Assembly: GCA_002713365.1 (NCBI GenBank) | Contig: PASR01000011.1 | Span: forward strand, 229,856 to 293,855 | Reading direction: 5' to 3' | DNA from: Rhodospirillaceae bacterium | Lineage (GTDB): Bacteria; Pseudomonadota; Alphaproteobacteria; UBA6615 | DNA length: 64,000 nucleotides | Shown here: positions 41,855 to 51,812 of the stretch, in pieces | How positions within the stretch are numbered: position 1 is the stretch's first letter | Layout: every line of letters starts with the position of its first letter | Position numbers and translations under genes: made by a program | The notes under the pieces: generated by a model | What the model saw: the letters and a program-made list of their open reading frames with translations, nothing else | What the model was told of the DNA's origin: nothing | Databases searched by the model: none

Positions 41855-42985
41855 CTAACTACTTGTATTTGGTTTATTATTATCTGCCTTATTTCTAAGT
41901 TGCAATTTACCTTCGTGAAATAAAATAAAAGCAGCTAGGAATGCTGAAAAAATAGGCAGGGCGTATGTTAGGGGTATGAGTGCAAGGGTATTCTGAGATA
42001 AATTAAAAAGGCTAATTGCCGATAATTGAAGAAGGGCTATAAAAGAAATAGCTAAGAGTATTCTAACTGTTTGTCCACGTCGGTTAAAATCTCCAACTAG
42101 CAGGGCTAATAGGCCAATAAGCACGAAAGCAAGTATATATAGAGGTGCAGTAATTCTCCGGTGGCCTTCAGCAATTAATTGTTTAGCATAAAACTGATCA
42201 TTTATACTATTATCAGGGTTTAGTAGACTATCGATAAACCTTTCTTTAGGCTCCATCCATCGCGCTTCCTTTGCCTGGTTAAAAACACCTAAATCCAACG
42301 AATATTGATCAAAATAGAATAATGTGAGACGTCCGTTTTTACGATCAATAAGCTGTTGACTGCCATTAAACATAACGACTCGGATTCCTTGCTCTGTTTG
42401 TGTCGCTATTCCTCGCTCGGCCAAGTATGTTACTGGCTTTTCTGGATTGCGTGCATCATGTGTAAATATACCACGAAGTTCACCTTGTCCTTCTCTTTTA
42501 CGTATATAAACAGTAAATTTATCGCTAGGAGTGTTAAATTTTTGTTCTTGAAGAAGAATACTACTGAATGCGTTACGATATATGTACTGCTTGGCCTTGA
42601 AATTAGAATACATCAAAGGTGTTAAATATAAGTGAAGTGGAAAACTTATTGCCATAGTAAATAAAGCTAAAATAATTCCTGGCGCGGCTATTGACCACTG
42701 GCTAAATCCACTAGCCCGCATAATTACTAGCTCGCTATCGTTTAATAGCCGATTATATACGCTAAGAACGGCAGCTACTATGGCTATTGGTAAAATCGTG
42801 GTCAGAAAACCGGGTACTCGGTACATAATAAGTTCAAACAGAACGGAAATTGGCAGACCTCTATTTAAAATAAAGTCAATTAAGCGAAGCGATCCAAAAA
42901 GCGATACAATAACAGTTAATGACACCGTTACTATAAGTGTAGTGATAACAAGTTGTCGAAATATGTATTTACCAATTGCCTTCAT
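41855..42985 (-). CDS. lptF: LPS export ABC transporter permease LptF
   Basis: YjgP/YjgQ permease family. Confidence 0.92.
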   Translation of the reverse strand: MKAIGKYIFRQLVITTLIVTVSLTVIVSLFGSLRLIDFILNRGLPISVLFELIMYRVPGFLTTILPIAIVAAVLSVYNRLLNDSELVIMRASGFSQWSIAAPGIILALFTMAISFPLHLYLTPLMYSNFKAKQYIYRNAFSSILLQEQKFNTPSDKFTVYIRKREGQGELRGIFTHDARNPEKPVTYLAERGIATQTEQGIRVVMFNGSQQLIDRKNGRLTLFYFDQYSLDLGVFNQAKEARWMEPKERFIDSLLNPDNSINDQFYAKQLIAEGHRRITAPLYILAFVLIGLLALLVGDFNRRGQTVRILLAISFIALLQLSAISLFNLSQNTLALIPLTYALPIFSAFLAAFILFHEGKLQLRNKADNNKPNTSS

Positions 42986-43201
42986 CTCAAAAGTTGCTTT
43001 GTTTTTAAGCCCTCTCTTTACTGATCACTAATACATGATAGCCCAAACTTTTATGATTCTGATAATTAGTAACAGATCATCATAAAGCTACAAACAACTA
43101 GTATGACTCGTCTTGCACTAATTGGTTAGGTGATTTACACGAACATATATTTCTAAACTATTTTATTATGCGTTATTAATGTCTGTATAGGGGTTTTAGA
43201 T

Positions 43202-44695
43202 ATGAAAATTTCATTTGCTGATCTTAAGTTACCGGTGAGAGGTATTATTGTATTAGCTGTTGGTCTTAATAATAAATTAAGTGAGAACGGTGAGCGGGTT
43301 AACAAACAAGTTGATGGAGCTTTATCAAGGGCAGTATATACATCAAAATTTAGCGGTAAAAGCGGAGAGTATCTTGCGGTTATTGGACCTTCTTCACGAA
43401 AAAACGCTACTTATGTGCTTATTGGTACGGGAGATCAGGGTGAATTTGGCGAATTAGAGGCACAAGTTTTCGGGGCGACTATAACTAAGGCTATTCAATC
43501 TCTAGATAAGACTGAAGCGACAGTTATTGTTGACTTTTCAATAGAGAAATCAGGTGTATCAAATGATGTAGCTTGTCAAGTTGGATATGGTGCTTTACTG
43601 CGCAGTTATAGTTATAATAAGTACATAACAGGCGCTGCAGAGAATAAAAAACCTAGTAAGGAACTAAAGTCTCTAACTTTAATGGTTGCTAATCCCACAA
43701 CTTCTCGTAGGCGATTTAGAAGATTTTCTTCGATAGCTGATGGGGTTAACTTTTCTCGAGACCTGGTATCTGAACCTAGTAATGTTAAATCACCAAAATG
43801 GATGTCTAGGCAGTGTAGAAAACTTTCTAAATTAGGTGTTAAGGTAGAAGTTCTGGGTGAGAGTCAGATGAGAAAGTTAAGTATGAATGCATTGCTTGGT
43901 GTTGGTCAGGGTAGCGTTAGAGAGTCTCAATGTGTGGTGATGAGTTGGAATGGTGGAAAGTCTAAAGATAAGCCACTGGCACTTGTTGGCAAAGGAGTGA
44001 CATTTGATACGGGCGGAATATCTATTAAGCCCGCTGGTGGTATGGAGGATATGATATGGGATATGGGAGGCGCCGGAACAGTCATTGGTACCATGTACTC
44101 GCTGGCTGCTAGAAAAGCTAATGCTAATGTGGTTGGAGTTGTTGGATTAGTTGAAAATATGCCTGATGGAAACGCACAACGTCCTGGGGATATTGTTAAA
44201 TCTATGTCTGGTCAAACTATTGAAGTGATAAATACTGATGCGGAGGGAAGACTAGTTCTGGCGGATATGCTTTGGTATACTCAGAAAAGATTTAAACCTA
44301 GGGCGATGATAGATCTAGCTACATTAACAGGAGCGGTAATGGTCGCCCTGGGCCGAGAATATGCTGGCATTTATTCCAATAAAAATGAGCTAGCAGAGCA
44401 AATAATAAATGCAGGTAATTTAGTTGGTGAAAAATTATGGCATTTACCGTTAGATCAAGCTTATGATAAACAGATTAATAGCCCACGAGCAGATATGAAA
44501 AATGTTGGTCCGCGTTGGGGGGGGAGTATTACCGCAGCCCAATTTTTGCAGAGATTTACGAATGGTCTAGATTGGGCTCACCTGGATATAGCTGGTGTTG
44601 CTTGGTCTGATACAGATAAAAGTCTAATGGAGAAAGGTGCAACTGGTTTTGGTGTGCGCGCTCTTGATCGATTTGTTAGTGATAACTATGAATGA
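43202..44695 (+). CDS. pepA: leucyl aminopeptidase
   Basis: GKGVTFDTGGISIKPA, NTDAEGRLVLADML. Confidence 0.96.
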   Translation: MKISFADLKLPVRGIIVLAVGLNNKLSENGERVNKQVDGALSRAVYTSKFSGKSGEYLAVIGPSSRKNATYVLIGTGDQGEFGELEAQVFGATITKAIQSLDKTEATVIVDFSIEKSGVSNDVACQVGYGALLRSYSYNKYITGAAENKKPSKELKSLTLMVANPTTSRRRFRRFSSIADGVNFSRDLVSEPSNVKSPKWMSRQCRKLSKLGVKVEVLGESQMRKLSMNALLGVGQGSVRESQCVVMSWNGGKSKDKPLALVGKGVTFDTGGISIKPAGGMEDMIWDMGGAGTVIGTMYSLAARKANANVVGVVGLVENMPDGNAQRPGDIVKSMSGQTIEVINTDAEGRLVLADMLWYTQKRFKPRAMIDLATLTGAVMVALGREYAGIYSNKNELAEQIINAGNLVGEKLWHLPLDQAYDKQINSPRADMKNVGPRWGGSITAAQFLQRFTNGLDWAHLDIAGVAWSDTDKSLMEKGATGFGVRALDRFVSDNYE

Positions 44696-44715
44696 GATAA
44701 TTCTGAGTATAGCTA

Positions 44716-45174
44716 GTGACCGAAGTTCGTTTTTATCATCTAACTAATAATTCTATTGAAGATGTATTGCCTTTGATGCTTGAACGAGCCGTGTCTCGAG
44801 ATAAAAAAAGAGCAATGGTGCTAGCTGGTTCAGTAGATCGTGTCGAGTATCTTAGTAATTATTTATGGATTTATAGTGATAAAGGCTTCTTACCCCACGG
44901 TAGTAAAGAAGATGGAAGGCCTGATATGCAGCCGATATGGTTAACAGATTCTGCCGAGAATATTAATGAAGCCAATATACTTTTTTTAGTAGATGGAGGG
45001 TTTATGGATTGTGTTAACGGCTTTGACCTAGTTTGTAATATATTTGATAGTCGTGATTCTAATGCTTTATTATCTGCGCGTAAAAACTGGGATCACTATA
45101 AAAAACAAGAGAATGAATTAACTTATTGGCAACAAACTGATGATGGAAAATGGCAAAAAGATAGTAATTTTTAA
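44716..45174 (+). CDS. holC: DNA polymerase III subunit chi
   Basis: FYHLTNNSIEDVLPLMLERA..., WIYSDKGFLPHG. Confidence 0.9.
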   Translation: MTEVRFYHLTNNSIEDVLPLMLERAVSRDKKRAMVLAGSVDRVEYLSNYLWIYSDKGFLPHGSKEDGRPDMQPIWLTDSAENINEANILFLVDGGFMDCVNGFDLVCNIFDSRDSNALLSARKNWDHYKKQENELTYWQQTDDGKWQKDSNF

Positions 45175-45291
45175 AGAACAAAGATATTTTACACTAAATC
45201 AATTTATAACTAAGCTTGCTCTTGACAGACATCGTAGATATAAGGCGCTCCGCAAATATAAATAAATTAGATATTAATGGAGTTGACACAC

Positions 45292-45714
45292 ATGTCAGTC
45301 GAACGAACACTTTCGATGATTAAGCCTGATGCTACGCGGAGAAATATAACTGGTAAAGTGATAGATCGCCTTGAAACAGCCGGACTCAGGGTTGTAGCTC
45401 AAAGAAGAATACAGCTGACTAAGGAGCGCGCAGAAGAGTTTTATGGAGTTCATAAGGAACGGCCCTTTTTTAAAGATTTAGTTTCATTTATGACATCAGG
45501 CCCAATAGTTGTACAAGTTTTAGAGGGTGATAATGCAATAGCTCTTAATCGTGAAGTAATGGGAGCTACAAATCCAGCGGAAGCAGCAGAAGGTACCATA
45601 AGAAAAGAATTTGCTGAATCAATAGAAGCTAATTCAGTACATGGTAGTGATGGGCCAGATACGGCCAGTCAAGAAATTAGCTTCTTTTTTTCAAGTGACG
45701 AAATAGTTGGCTAA
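45292..45714 (+). CDS. ndk: nucleoside diphosphate kinase
   Basis: [32 protein letters not shown] at 45292 preferred over TTG 45277. Confidence 0.97.
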   Translation: MSVERTLSMIKPDATRRNITGKVIDRLETAGLRVVAQRRIQLTKERAEEFYGVHKERPFFKDLVSFMTSGPIVVQVLEGDNAIALNREVMGATNPAEAAEGTIRKEFAESIEANSVHGSDGPDTASQEISFFFSSDEIVG

Positions 45715-45772
45715 ATAAATATATACAAGCAGAATATAATACAGTCAGCGTAATCTTTGACGAAGAAAATAG

Positions 45773-46426
45773 TTATTCCAGTGAAGGGTTGAAGGTTATT
45801 TCATCTATTTTATTGCCTGATATATCTATAACTAGCTGATTTTTAATTTTTATTTTGTTTGATGCTATCAAACGAATGGCGTGTGAATAGCATTTATGTT
45901 CAGATTTTAGGATTCGCTTTGCCAAAGAATCCTTATTATCGTTCGGTAACACTGGAACGGCGGCTTGCATTATTATTGGACCAGCGTCCATGTCTTTTGT
46001 AACAAAATGAACAGTACAACCGCTTATTTTAACTCCAGAATTAATTACTTCTGCGTGAGAATTAGTACCTTTGAACGCAGGCAAAAGAGAGGGATGGATA
46101 TTTATTATTTTGTTTGGCCATTTTTCAATAAACCAACCGCTTAACAAACGCATAAATCCAGCTAAACAAATAAGTTCTACACCTGAAGCATATAAGGTTT
46201 CGTTAAGGTCCTTATCAAAACTCTCTCTATCACTATAGTTGTTATGCTCAATAACCTGAGTTTCAATATTAGCTTCTATAGCGTGTTTTAAACCCTGTGC
46301 GTCAGGTTTGTTGGAAATCACTAGAACAATTTCAGCTGGATAGTTATTTTCTGAGCAAGCATTAATTAAAGCCTGTAGATTTGATCCCCGCCCTGAGATA
46401 AGAATTCCTAATTTTAGCTTTTTCAT
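45773..46426 (-). CDS. purN: phosphoribosylglycinamide formyltransferase
   Basis: ILISGRGSNLQAL, AGFMRLLS, NIHPSLLPAFKG. Confidence 0.96.
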   Translation of the reverse strand: MKKLKLGILISGRGSNLQALINACSENNYPAEIVLVISNKPDAQGLKHAIEANIETQVIEHNNYSDRESFDKDLNETLYASGVELICLAGFMRLLSGWFIEKWPNKIINIHPSLLPAFKGTNSHAEVINSGVKISGCTVHFVTKDMDAGPIIMQAAVPVLPNDNKDSLAKRILKSEHKCYSHAIRLIASNKIKIKNQLVIDISGNKIDEITFNPSLE

Positions 46427-46435
46427 TAGAACTAT

Positions 46436-47500
46436 TTAAACAGCATCTAAAGCACATTCCAAGTTATGCAAATCTATTTCTTGGTTTGGTGAATTAGTAA
46501 CTTTTCCAATTTTTACAGCCATCTCTCCTTGGTTGATAAATTCTTTTATGGTGCGCTCTGCATCTTCATCCCTAACTATTACTATCATACCGATTCCACA
46601 ATTAAATGTTCTAGCCATCTCTTCATCTGTAATATTTCCGCTTTTTTGTAACCATTTGAAAATAGGCGGAGCATTCCAGTATTTTCCATCAATTTTAACT
46701 CCGCATGTGCTGGGTAGCACTCTTGGTATATTTTCTAGTAATCCTCCACCAGTAATATGTGCGAGGGCTTTTATTCTTCCATTTTTAACAACGTTAAGGC
46801 AAGAAGTTACGTAGATACGTGTTGGTTTCAACAATGTATCGACAAGGGTTATGCTAGGGTCGTGTTGTGAAGGTCCGTTCAGGTCTGCATCTATTAATTT
46901 AATTACATGTCTTACTAATGAAAAACCATTCGAATGTAAGCCATTTGACGGAAGGCCGATTACTATATCACCTGGAATTGGTGGATTTTGATTATTTGGC
47001 AAAAGTTTTTCCCGCTCCACAGCACCAACTGCAAATCCTGCTATATCATAATCACCATCCTTATATAGACCAGGCATCTCAGCGGTCTCACCGCCAATAA
47101 GTGCGCATCTAGCAAGTTTGCAACCCTCAGCTATTCCATATATAACTTCTGCCGCTATATCAGTACGCAGTTTGGCTGTGGCAAAATAGTCTAAGAACAT
47201 TAGAGGCTCAGCTCCCTGAACTACTAAGTCATTTACACACATTGCTACGAGATCCACTCCAATAGTAGTATGTAAATTACATTCGATAGCTAATTTGAGT
47301 TTTGTTCCGACCCCATCCGTCGCTGATACAAGTAGGGGATCAATAAAACCCGCTGCCTTAGGATCAAATATTCCTCCAAAGCCTCCTATCCCACTAGCTA
47401 CGCCTTTACGGTTAGTTGCGTTTGCTAGCGGACGGATAATATCAACAAGTGCATTGCCTGCTGCGATGTTAACGCCAGAATCTTTATATGTAAGTGAAAT
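46436..47500 (-). CDS. purM: phosphoribosylformylglycinamidine cyclo-ligase; no canonical start codon in frame (candidate AUU start at 47500)
   Basis: ORF track starts only at 47257, but the frame continues upstream as ISLTYKDSGVNIAAGNALVDIIRPLANATNRKGVASGIGGFGGIFDPKAAGFIDPLLVSATDGVGTKLKLAIE..., the standard PurM N-terminus; GGAG 7 nt upstream of the ATT. Confidence 0.88.
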   Translation of the reverse strand: MSLTYKDSGVNIAAGNALVDIIRPLANATNRKGVASGIGGFGGIFDPKAAGFIDPLLVSATDGVGTKLKLAIECNLHTTIGVDLVAMCVNDLVVQGAEPLMFLDYFATAKLRTDIAAEVIYGIAEGCKLARCALIGGETAEMPGLYKDGDYDIAGFAVGAVEREKLLPNNQNPPIPGDIVIGLPSNGLHSNGFSLVRHVIKLIDADLNGPSQHDPSITLVDTLLKPTRIYVTSCLNVVKNGRIKALAHITGGGLLENIPRVLPSTCGVKIDGKYWNAPPIFKWLQKSGNITDEEMARTFNCGIGMIVIVRDEDAERTIKEFINQGEMAVKIGKVTNSPNQEIDLHNLECALDAV

Positions 47501-47633
47501 ATTTCTTCTCCGTCGGCCATGTATATGACAAAATTATGTTACTTAGTATTTGCTACCGTAAACCTATGCGTTGTCAATTAAGTTTTCAAACTTAGAATCA
47601 AAAAAAAACTAGGTTTTAACAATAGGTCTTTAA

Positions 47634-48812
47634 ATGTTATTAATAATCTATAAAATATTATGTTTTCGTATATTTAGATTTCGTCTCTTTTTAGTAATGT
47701 TTATTGCTGTAGTTCTAAATGTATGGTTATCCTATATTGGAGCTACTAGTCTAATAGCTAGTGATATTTTTTCTGTAAGCAATGTTGCAGTAGATGTAAC
47801 TTCTAAAACTGCATCCATGGCAAAAATTTCGGCTTTTCAAAAAGCTCAACGAAATGCATTAAAAATACTACTTCATAGATTAACTCGTAATATTGATTAT
47901 GAACGTTTACCTTCACTAGCACCGGATGATTTAGACTATATTGTAAAAGCGATAGAGGTAAATCAAGAACGAATATCAGACGTACGTTATCTAGCAAATA
48001 TTAAAGTTAACTTTAAGTCATCTGAAGTTCGTCGATTACTACGAGATAAAAATATTCCGTTTGCTGAGTCAGTAAGCAAACCAGTTTTAATTCTTCCTAT
48101 ATTACTTAAAGATAATAAAATACTTTTATGGGAGGATACTAATTCTTGGCGTGAGGCCTGGTCTAAGGCTAAAACTCCAAAGGGTTTAGTCCCTTTAATT
48201 ACTCCTGTAGGTGATTTAAATGATATTTTAGATGTTAATGCTTCTGAGGTCTTAGAGGGTAATAAAAATATATTATCGTCAATAGGAAGGCGATATGGAG
48301 CCAGTGATATTTTAGTTGTTATTGCTTCACTATCCAATAAAAACAATGAATTTAAAATTAATATTAGTGCAAATAAAGTTAATACTCCATACTCCAAGCC
48401 CATTTTACTAAACTATAATGGGTTAAAATTAAACGAGGTTAATTCTTTGTTTGCAGCGGCAGCAGCTAATGTTTCTAAGGAACTACAAGAAATATGGATA
48501 TCTCAAAACATCATCCAATTTAATGCACCTAGCCGAACGATTCTGGAAGTTCCGTTAATATCTCTTGAACATTGGGTTTTAATAAAAAAACGTTTAAAAG
48601 GCATTGCTTCAATATCTAAGGTCAAGCTCATATCATTCTCTAGGGAAGCGGCAATTATTCAGCTTTCTCACTATGGTGATAAATCCCATTTATCTACAAT
48701 TTTAGCACAAGAGGATTTAGCTTTAGACTTTAATGATTTAGAAAGATCAAACAATCTCGTAAATAAAAGTAGATCTAATAAATTACCTAAGGTACGAATT
48801 ATAACACCATGA
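47634..48812 (+). CDS. DUF2066 domain-containing protein
   Basis: N-terminal signal/TM segment; position between purM and hdaA is typical of DUF2066 genes. Confidence 0.75.
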   Translation: MLLIIYKILCFRIFRFRLFLVMFIAVVLNVWLSYIGATSLIASDIFSVSNVAVDVTSKTASMAKISAFQKAQRNALKILLHRLTRNIDYERLPSLAPDDLDYIVKAIEVNQERISDVRYLANIKVNFKSSEVRRLLRDKNIPFAESVSKPVLILPILLKDNKILLWEDTNSWREAWSKAKTPKGLVPLITPVGDLNDILDVNASEVLEGNKNILSSIGRRYGASDILVVIASLSNKNNEFKINISANKVNTPYSKPILLNYNGLKLNEVNSLFAAAAANVSKELQEIWISQNIIQFNAPSRTILEVPLISLEHWVLIKKRLKGIASISKVKLISFSREAAIIQLSHYGDKSHLSTILAQEDLALDFNDLERSNNLVNKSRSNKLPKVRIITP

Positions 48813-49507
48813 AAAACAATGATATAATTAATCAACTTGTACTGAATTTAGGACATCGCACAGCCCTGGGTAGAGATGATTTTCTCGTATCTGATTGTAA
48901 TACATATGCTGTATCGTGGATTGATAAGTGGCCAGATTGGCCAGCTTCGGGATTAGTAATATGGGGACCTCAGGCTAGTGGGAAGTCCCATTTGGGGCAT
49001 GTTTGGATGTCTCGTATCGGTGCATTAATGCTGACCGTTAACGATTTAGATATTTATGAGCCTCCTGATCTAGTTATATCACATCCAGCTATCTATATTG
49101 ATGACTTAGCGGAGGTTGTTGGTAACTCTGAAAGAGAAGTTTTGTTTCTACACATATATAATTTAGTCGTGGAACAGGGTAAGTATATCTTAATAAGTTC
49201 TCGCACACCACCTGGACGTTGGAATATTAAATTAGCTGATTTACGATCTAGATTAAATTCGTTACCAGCTGTTATGATTGCATCTCCAGATGATAGGATT
49301 CTGGGAGCAGTTTTATTGAAGCTATTTTCGGATCGTCAATTGGAGGTTGGAGTTGAGGTAATTCAGTTCGCTATTACAAGAATGGTACGAACATTTGCTG
49401 CTGCAGAAAAGTTAGTTCACACAGTCGACTTAACTGCTATGGCTACAAAAAGACGTGTAACAATACCTCTTTTGCGAGAAGTGTTTGATACAATGGAGAA
49501 TATATAA
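48809..49507 (+). CDS. hdaA: DnaA-related regulatory protein HdaA
   Basis: GPQASGKSHLGHVW P-loop, small DnaA-like AAA+ domain, overlaps DUF2066 stop, upstream of ppk. Confidence 0.82.
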   Translation: MKNNDIINQLVLNLGHRTALGRDDFLVSDCNTYAVSWIDKWPDWPASGLVIWGPQASGKSHLGHVWMSRIGALMLTVNDLDIYEPPDLVISHPAIYIDDLAEVVGNSEREVLFLHIYNLVVEQGKYILISSRTPPGRWNIKLADLRSRLNSLPAVMIASPDDRILGAVLLKLFSDRQLEVGVEVIQFAITRMVRTFAAAEKLVHTVDLTAMATKRRVTIPLLREVFDTMENI

Positions 49508-49622
49508 TTATTGATAATTTATAAAACTGGGTTTAAACCGGTCTATTACAATTATTCAATAATATTTACAATAGAAAATAGCTTTATTTATTTAAAATAT
49601 TAATGTTTTAGAAGAGGGTTAA

Positions 49623-51791
49623 TTGTCTTTAACTTACACTTTGGATTCGCCAAACCCTGATTTGAAATTACTAGGTGGGAATCCTGAAAAAAGATTTTTG
49701 AATCGTGAACTTTCATGGTTGAGTTTTAACGAACGGGTTTTGGAAGAGGCCGATAATAAGACTCATCCTATTTTTGAGCGAGTTAAATTTTTATCGATCT
49801 CAGCATCTAACTTAGATGAATTTTATATGGTGCGAGTAGCTGGATTAAAAGGCCAAGTAGCAGCTGGAGTTAAATCGCCAACTAAAGATGCAATGACGCC
49901 CAGACAACAACTTATTGCAATACATGATAGAGTTAGCAGGCTTACAAATTATCAGCAGGAAATTTGGGTTAATCTAACTAATGAGTTGCGTGAGAATGGA
50001 TTATCGATACTGGAGGTTGAAGAACTTGAAAAACAAGAAATTGATTGGTTGGACAATTATTTTATGGAGGATATATTTCCAGTTTTAACTCCACTAGCTG
50101 TTGATCCGGTCCATCCGTTTCCGTTTATACCTAATTTTGGATTAACACTAGCGCTTGAGCTATTACGTTCTTCAGATAACCGTACTTTGAATGGTCTATT
50201 GCCGTTACCAGGTCAGATAAAAAGGTTTGTAAATTTACCAGGTGATAATGGAAGGTTTATAATTTTAGAAAAAATTATAATATCTAATATTGCTAAGCTT
50301 TTCCCAGGTTTTAGTATTAAGGAAGTTGGGGCATTCAGGATAATTCGAGATAGCGACATTGAAATCCTTGAAGAAGCAGAGGACTTGGTAAGAGTTTTTG
50401 AGACAGCCTTGAAGCACAGGCGAAGAGGTAACGTTATAAGGCTAGAAATTGAATCTTCTATGCAAGAAGAATTACGGACCTTTGTTGCAAATAATATTGG
50501 AGTTAATAAAGAAGATACAATTGTTCAGCAAGGAATTCTTGGTCTCGATCGAATCAACGAACTAATAAGTGATTCAAGACCAGACTTAATGTTTAAATCA
50601 TTTGATATACGTTTTCCTGAACGAATTCGAGATTTTTCTGGTGACTGTTTTGCTGCAATACAGTCTAAGGATATTATTGTACATCATCCTTTCGAATCAT
50701 TTGATGTTGTAGTTCAGTTTTTAAGGCAAGCTGCGCGAGATCCTCAGGTCGTGGCTATAAAGCAGACATTGTATAGAACGTCTGAAAATTCACCTATTGT
50801 TCGGGCACTTATCGAGGCTGCGGAATCAGGTAAATCTGTGACTGCTATGGTTGAATTAAAGGCCCGATTTGATGAAGAGGCTAATATTCGTTGGTCAAGA
50901 GAGCTTGAACGCGCTGGTGTACAAGTAGTTTACGGTTTTATTGATTTAAAAACCCACGCCAAGATAAGTATGGTTGTTAGGCGCGAAGGTAATAGTCTTA
51001 AAACTTACGCTCATTTTGGTACTGGTAATTATCACCCAATTAATGCACGAATATATACTGATTTAAGCTATTTCACTGATGATTTTGATCTTTGCCAAGA
51101 TGCTGGTAAAATATTTAATTATATGACTGGTTTTGCGCAACCAGAAGCTCTTGAAAAAATATGCGTCTCACCAATTAATCTTCGTAAAACGCTTTTAGAT
51201 TTAATTAATGAAGAAATAGACCATGCCCATGCAGGTCGGCCTGCCCATATATGGGCAAAATTAAATAACTTAGTTGATGGCCAAATTATAGATGCTCTCT
51301 ATGAAGCCTCGCAGGCAGGAGTTAAGATTAAACTTATTGTTCGAGCGATATGTTGTCTTAGACCTGGTATACCAGGGTTAAGTGATAATATTGAGGTTAA
51401 GAGTATAGTTGGCAGATTTTTAGAGCATGCTCGCATTTTGGTGTGCGGGGCTGGCCAGGAACTTCCATCAGCAGTAGCAAAAGTTTATATTACTTCTGCT
51501 GATTGGATGCCTCGCAACCTTGATAGGAGAGTTGAGGTTTTGGTGCCAATAGAAAATGTGACTGTAAAACAACAAATTCTTGATCAGATTATGGTCGCTA
51601 ATATTATGGACACTAAACAAACTTGGACTATGCAAAATGATGGAAATTACTCAAGAATTATTAATAATCGAGGGACTAAATCGTTTAGTGCGCATGATTA
51701 CTTCATGACAAATCCCAGCCTTTCTGGAAGAGGCAGCGCGCTAAAAGATGTTGATGTAATTCCATCTCCTCAATCTAGTAAAAATCAATAA
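49623..51791 (+). CDS. ppk: polyphosphate kinase 1
   Basis: RFLNRELSWLSFNERVLEEA, HAKISMVVRRE, THFGTGNYH-like AHFGTGNYHP; TTG start. Confidence 0.96.
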   Translation: MSLTYTLDSPNPDLKLLGGNPEKRFLNRELSWLSFNERVLEEADNKTHPIFERVKFLSISASNLDEFYMVRVAGLKGQVAAGVKSPTKDAMTPRQQLIAIHDRVSRLTNYQQEIWVNLTNELRENGLSILEVEELEKQEIDWLDNYFMEDIFPVLTPLAVDPVHPFPFIPNFGLTLALELLRSSDNRTLNGLLPLPGQIKRFVNLPGDNGRFIILEKIIISNIAKLFPGFSIKEVGAFRIIRDSDIEILEEAEDLVRVFETALKHRRRGNVIRLEIESSMQEELRTFVANNIGVNKEDTIVQQGILGLDRINELISDSRPDLMFKSFDIRFPERIRDFSGDCFAAIQSKDIIVHHPFESFDVVVQFLRQAARDPQVVAIKQTLYRTSENSPIVRALIEAAESGKSVTAMVELKARFDEEANIRWSRELERAGVQVVYGFIDLKTHAKISMVVRREGNSLKTYAHFGTGNYHPINARIYTDLSYFTDDFDLCQDAGKIFNYMTGFAQPEALEKICVSPINLRKTLLDLINEEIDHAHAGRPAHIWAKLNNLVDGQIIDALYEASQAGVKIKLIVRAICCLRPGIPGLSDNIEVKSIVGRFLEHARILVCGAGQELPSAVAKVYITSADWMPRNLDRRVEVLVPIENVTVKQQILDQIMVANIMDTKQTWTMQNDGNYSRIINNRGTKSFSAHDYFMTNPSLSGRGSALKDVDVIPSPQSSKNQ

Positions 51792-51812
51792 TTTTCTGCA
51801 GTAGGTGATACC

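Noticed and set aside
47295-47528. ORF 47295-47528 (+) as a gene between purM and DUF2066
   Set aside because: It is antisense to the conserved purM N-terminus.
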